64,000 nucleotides of DNA from contig NZ_WJPK01000001.1 in the NCBI RefSeq assembly GCF_009649685.1, positions 376,760 to 440,759 on the forward strand, read 5' to 3'. Positions 63,367-64,000 of this stretch are shown in pieces. The notes beneath the pieces are model-generated. The model was not told where the DNA came from. It ran no database searches and worked only from the letters and a program-made list of their open reading frames with translations. Position numbers and translations under genes: made by a program. The number at the start of each line of letters is the position of its first letter. The first letter of the stretch is position 1. The stretch comes from Flavobacteriaceae bacterium EG-1 (GTDB lineage Bacteria; Bacteroidota; Bacteroidia; Flavobacteriales; Flavobacteriaceae).

Positions 63367-64000
63367 TTGAATTTAGTAGATAATATAGAATACAATACAG
63401 AACGAACTCACTTAATAATTCCGGAGTATGGCCGTCATTTTCAAAAAATGGTTGAGCATGCAATGACAATTGAAGATCGTGAAGAAAGAAACAAAGTTGC
63501 ACAAGCCATAATTAGTGTTATGGGCAACTTGCAACCACATTTAAGAGATGTTCCAGATTTTCAACATAAACTTTGGGATCAACTATTTATAATGTCTGAT
63601 TTTAAATTAGATGTTGATTCTCCATTTCCAATTACAACGAAGGAGATGTTACAGGAGAAACCAGAGCCTTTAGAATACCCACAAAATTTTCCGAAGTATC
63701 GTTTTTATGGAAACAATATTAAGCGAATGATTGATGTTGCAGTAAAATGGGAAAAAGGAGATTTACGTGATGGGTTGGAATTTGCTATTGCAAACCACAT
63801 GAAGAAATGCTATTTAAATTGGAATAAAGATACTGTTGAAGATAAAATAATTTTCAAGCATTTACTGGAATTAAGTAATGGTGCAATAGATTTAGCTAAA
63901 AAGGAAGAGAGTTTAACTGAAAGTCAGCAATTTCTAAAAAATCGGTCGAACAAGAGTAACAGCCGTAGTAGTAATGGTCACTCAAACAAAAAGAATCAAC
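63367..64000 (+). CDS. DUF4290 family protein, N-terminal part (cut by window edge)
   Basis: From the TTG at 63367 the frame is open to the window end (211 codons). It reads NIEYNTERTHLIIPEYGRHF, QAIISVMGNLQPHLRDVPDF and LEYPQNFPKYRFYGNNIKRM, the pattern of the Bacteroidota-specific DUF4290 family. The C-terminal tail visible is Ser/Asn-rich (KNRSNKSNSRSSNGHSNKKN). The TTG start gives the family's usual N-terminus. Function is unknown. Confidence 0.88.
   Translation, partial: MNLVDNIEYNTERTHLIIPEYGRHFQKMVEHAMTIEDREERNKVAQAIISVMGNLQPHLRDVPDFQHKLWDQLFIMSDFKLDVDSPFPITTKEMLQEKPEPLEYPQNFPKYRFYGNNIKRMIDVAVKWEKGDLRDGLEFAIANHMKKCYLNWNKDTVEDKIIFKHLLELSNGAIDLAKKEESLTESQQFLKNRSNKSNSRSSNGHSNKKNQ

Overview
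The window is AT-rich chromosomal DNA from a member of the Bacteroidota, most likely a marine-type Flavobacteriaceae. The support is a set of family-typical genes (a beta-propeller hybrid-type sensor kinase, a TonB receptor with a carboxypeptidase-like N-terminal domain, DUF4290, DUF4870 and YqgE proteins, a START-like protein), promoters of the flavobacterial TTG-N19-TAnnTTTG type, and frequent TTG starts without a Shine-Dalgarno sequence. No species can be named from the sequence alone.

Layout. 1-6.4 kb: end of a TPR protein, a propeller-type histidine kinase with its response regulator, and a Tat-exported Gfo/Idh/MocA oxidoreductase. 6.5-7.6 kb: small minus-strand genes, one with a ParS/MbcA-type antitoxin domain (DUF2384). 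7.9-18.2 kb: an array of plus-strand gene units separated by nine structured sites (57-189 bp) that look like integron attC sites. Each unit begins just after GTT with a 6-7 base sequence whose reverse complement lies just before AAC at its own end, as expected if units circularise. Cargo includes immunity-type proteins (DUF2314/DUF2185, SUKH), HIRAN, HEPN-like, TonB-C-like, TPR and NTF2-like proteins and one unit without an ORF. An IS110-family element sits inside one site. 18.2-19.7 kb: a serine-recombinase remnant, a ParE-type toxin-antitoxin pair and a broken peptidase E-like gene.

19.8-42.7 kb: after mnmE comes a nonribosomal peptide cluster in two divergent operons. The left operon runs ornithine cyclodeaminase, prolyl-carrier-protein dehydrogenase, proline-type AMP ligase, carrier protein, NRPS, small membrane protein, TonB receptor. 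The first four fit an ornithine to proline to pyrrole-2-carboxyl starter route. The left NRPS carries a PP-loop amidotransferase-like domain inside its adenylation domain, which itself has an Asn/Asp-like code. The right operon holds a HupE/UreJ membrane protein, an NRPS whose adenylation domain is divided over two polypeptides with a guanidinoacetate-methyltransferase-like gene in between, an epimerisation domain, a final C-PCP-TE protein without an adenylation domain, and a phosphopantetheinyl transferase. A dedicated TonB receptor and HupE/UreJ permease make a metal-binding product plausible, but this is inference.

42.7-64 kb: mostly ordinary genes: dnaN, SAM hydroxide adenosyltransferase family, phoH, purC, a DnaQ-like exonuclease with a CBS/DUF294 protein, a PSD1-cytochrome/DUF1501/propeller operon, tRNA-Met, aminotransferase class IV, yqgE, HU, fmt, recQ, a small ATPase, DUF493 and the start of a DUF4290 gene.
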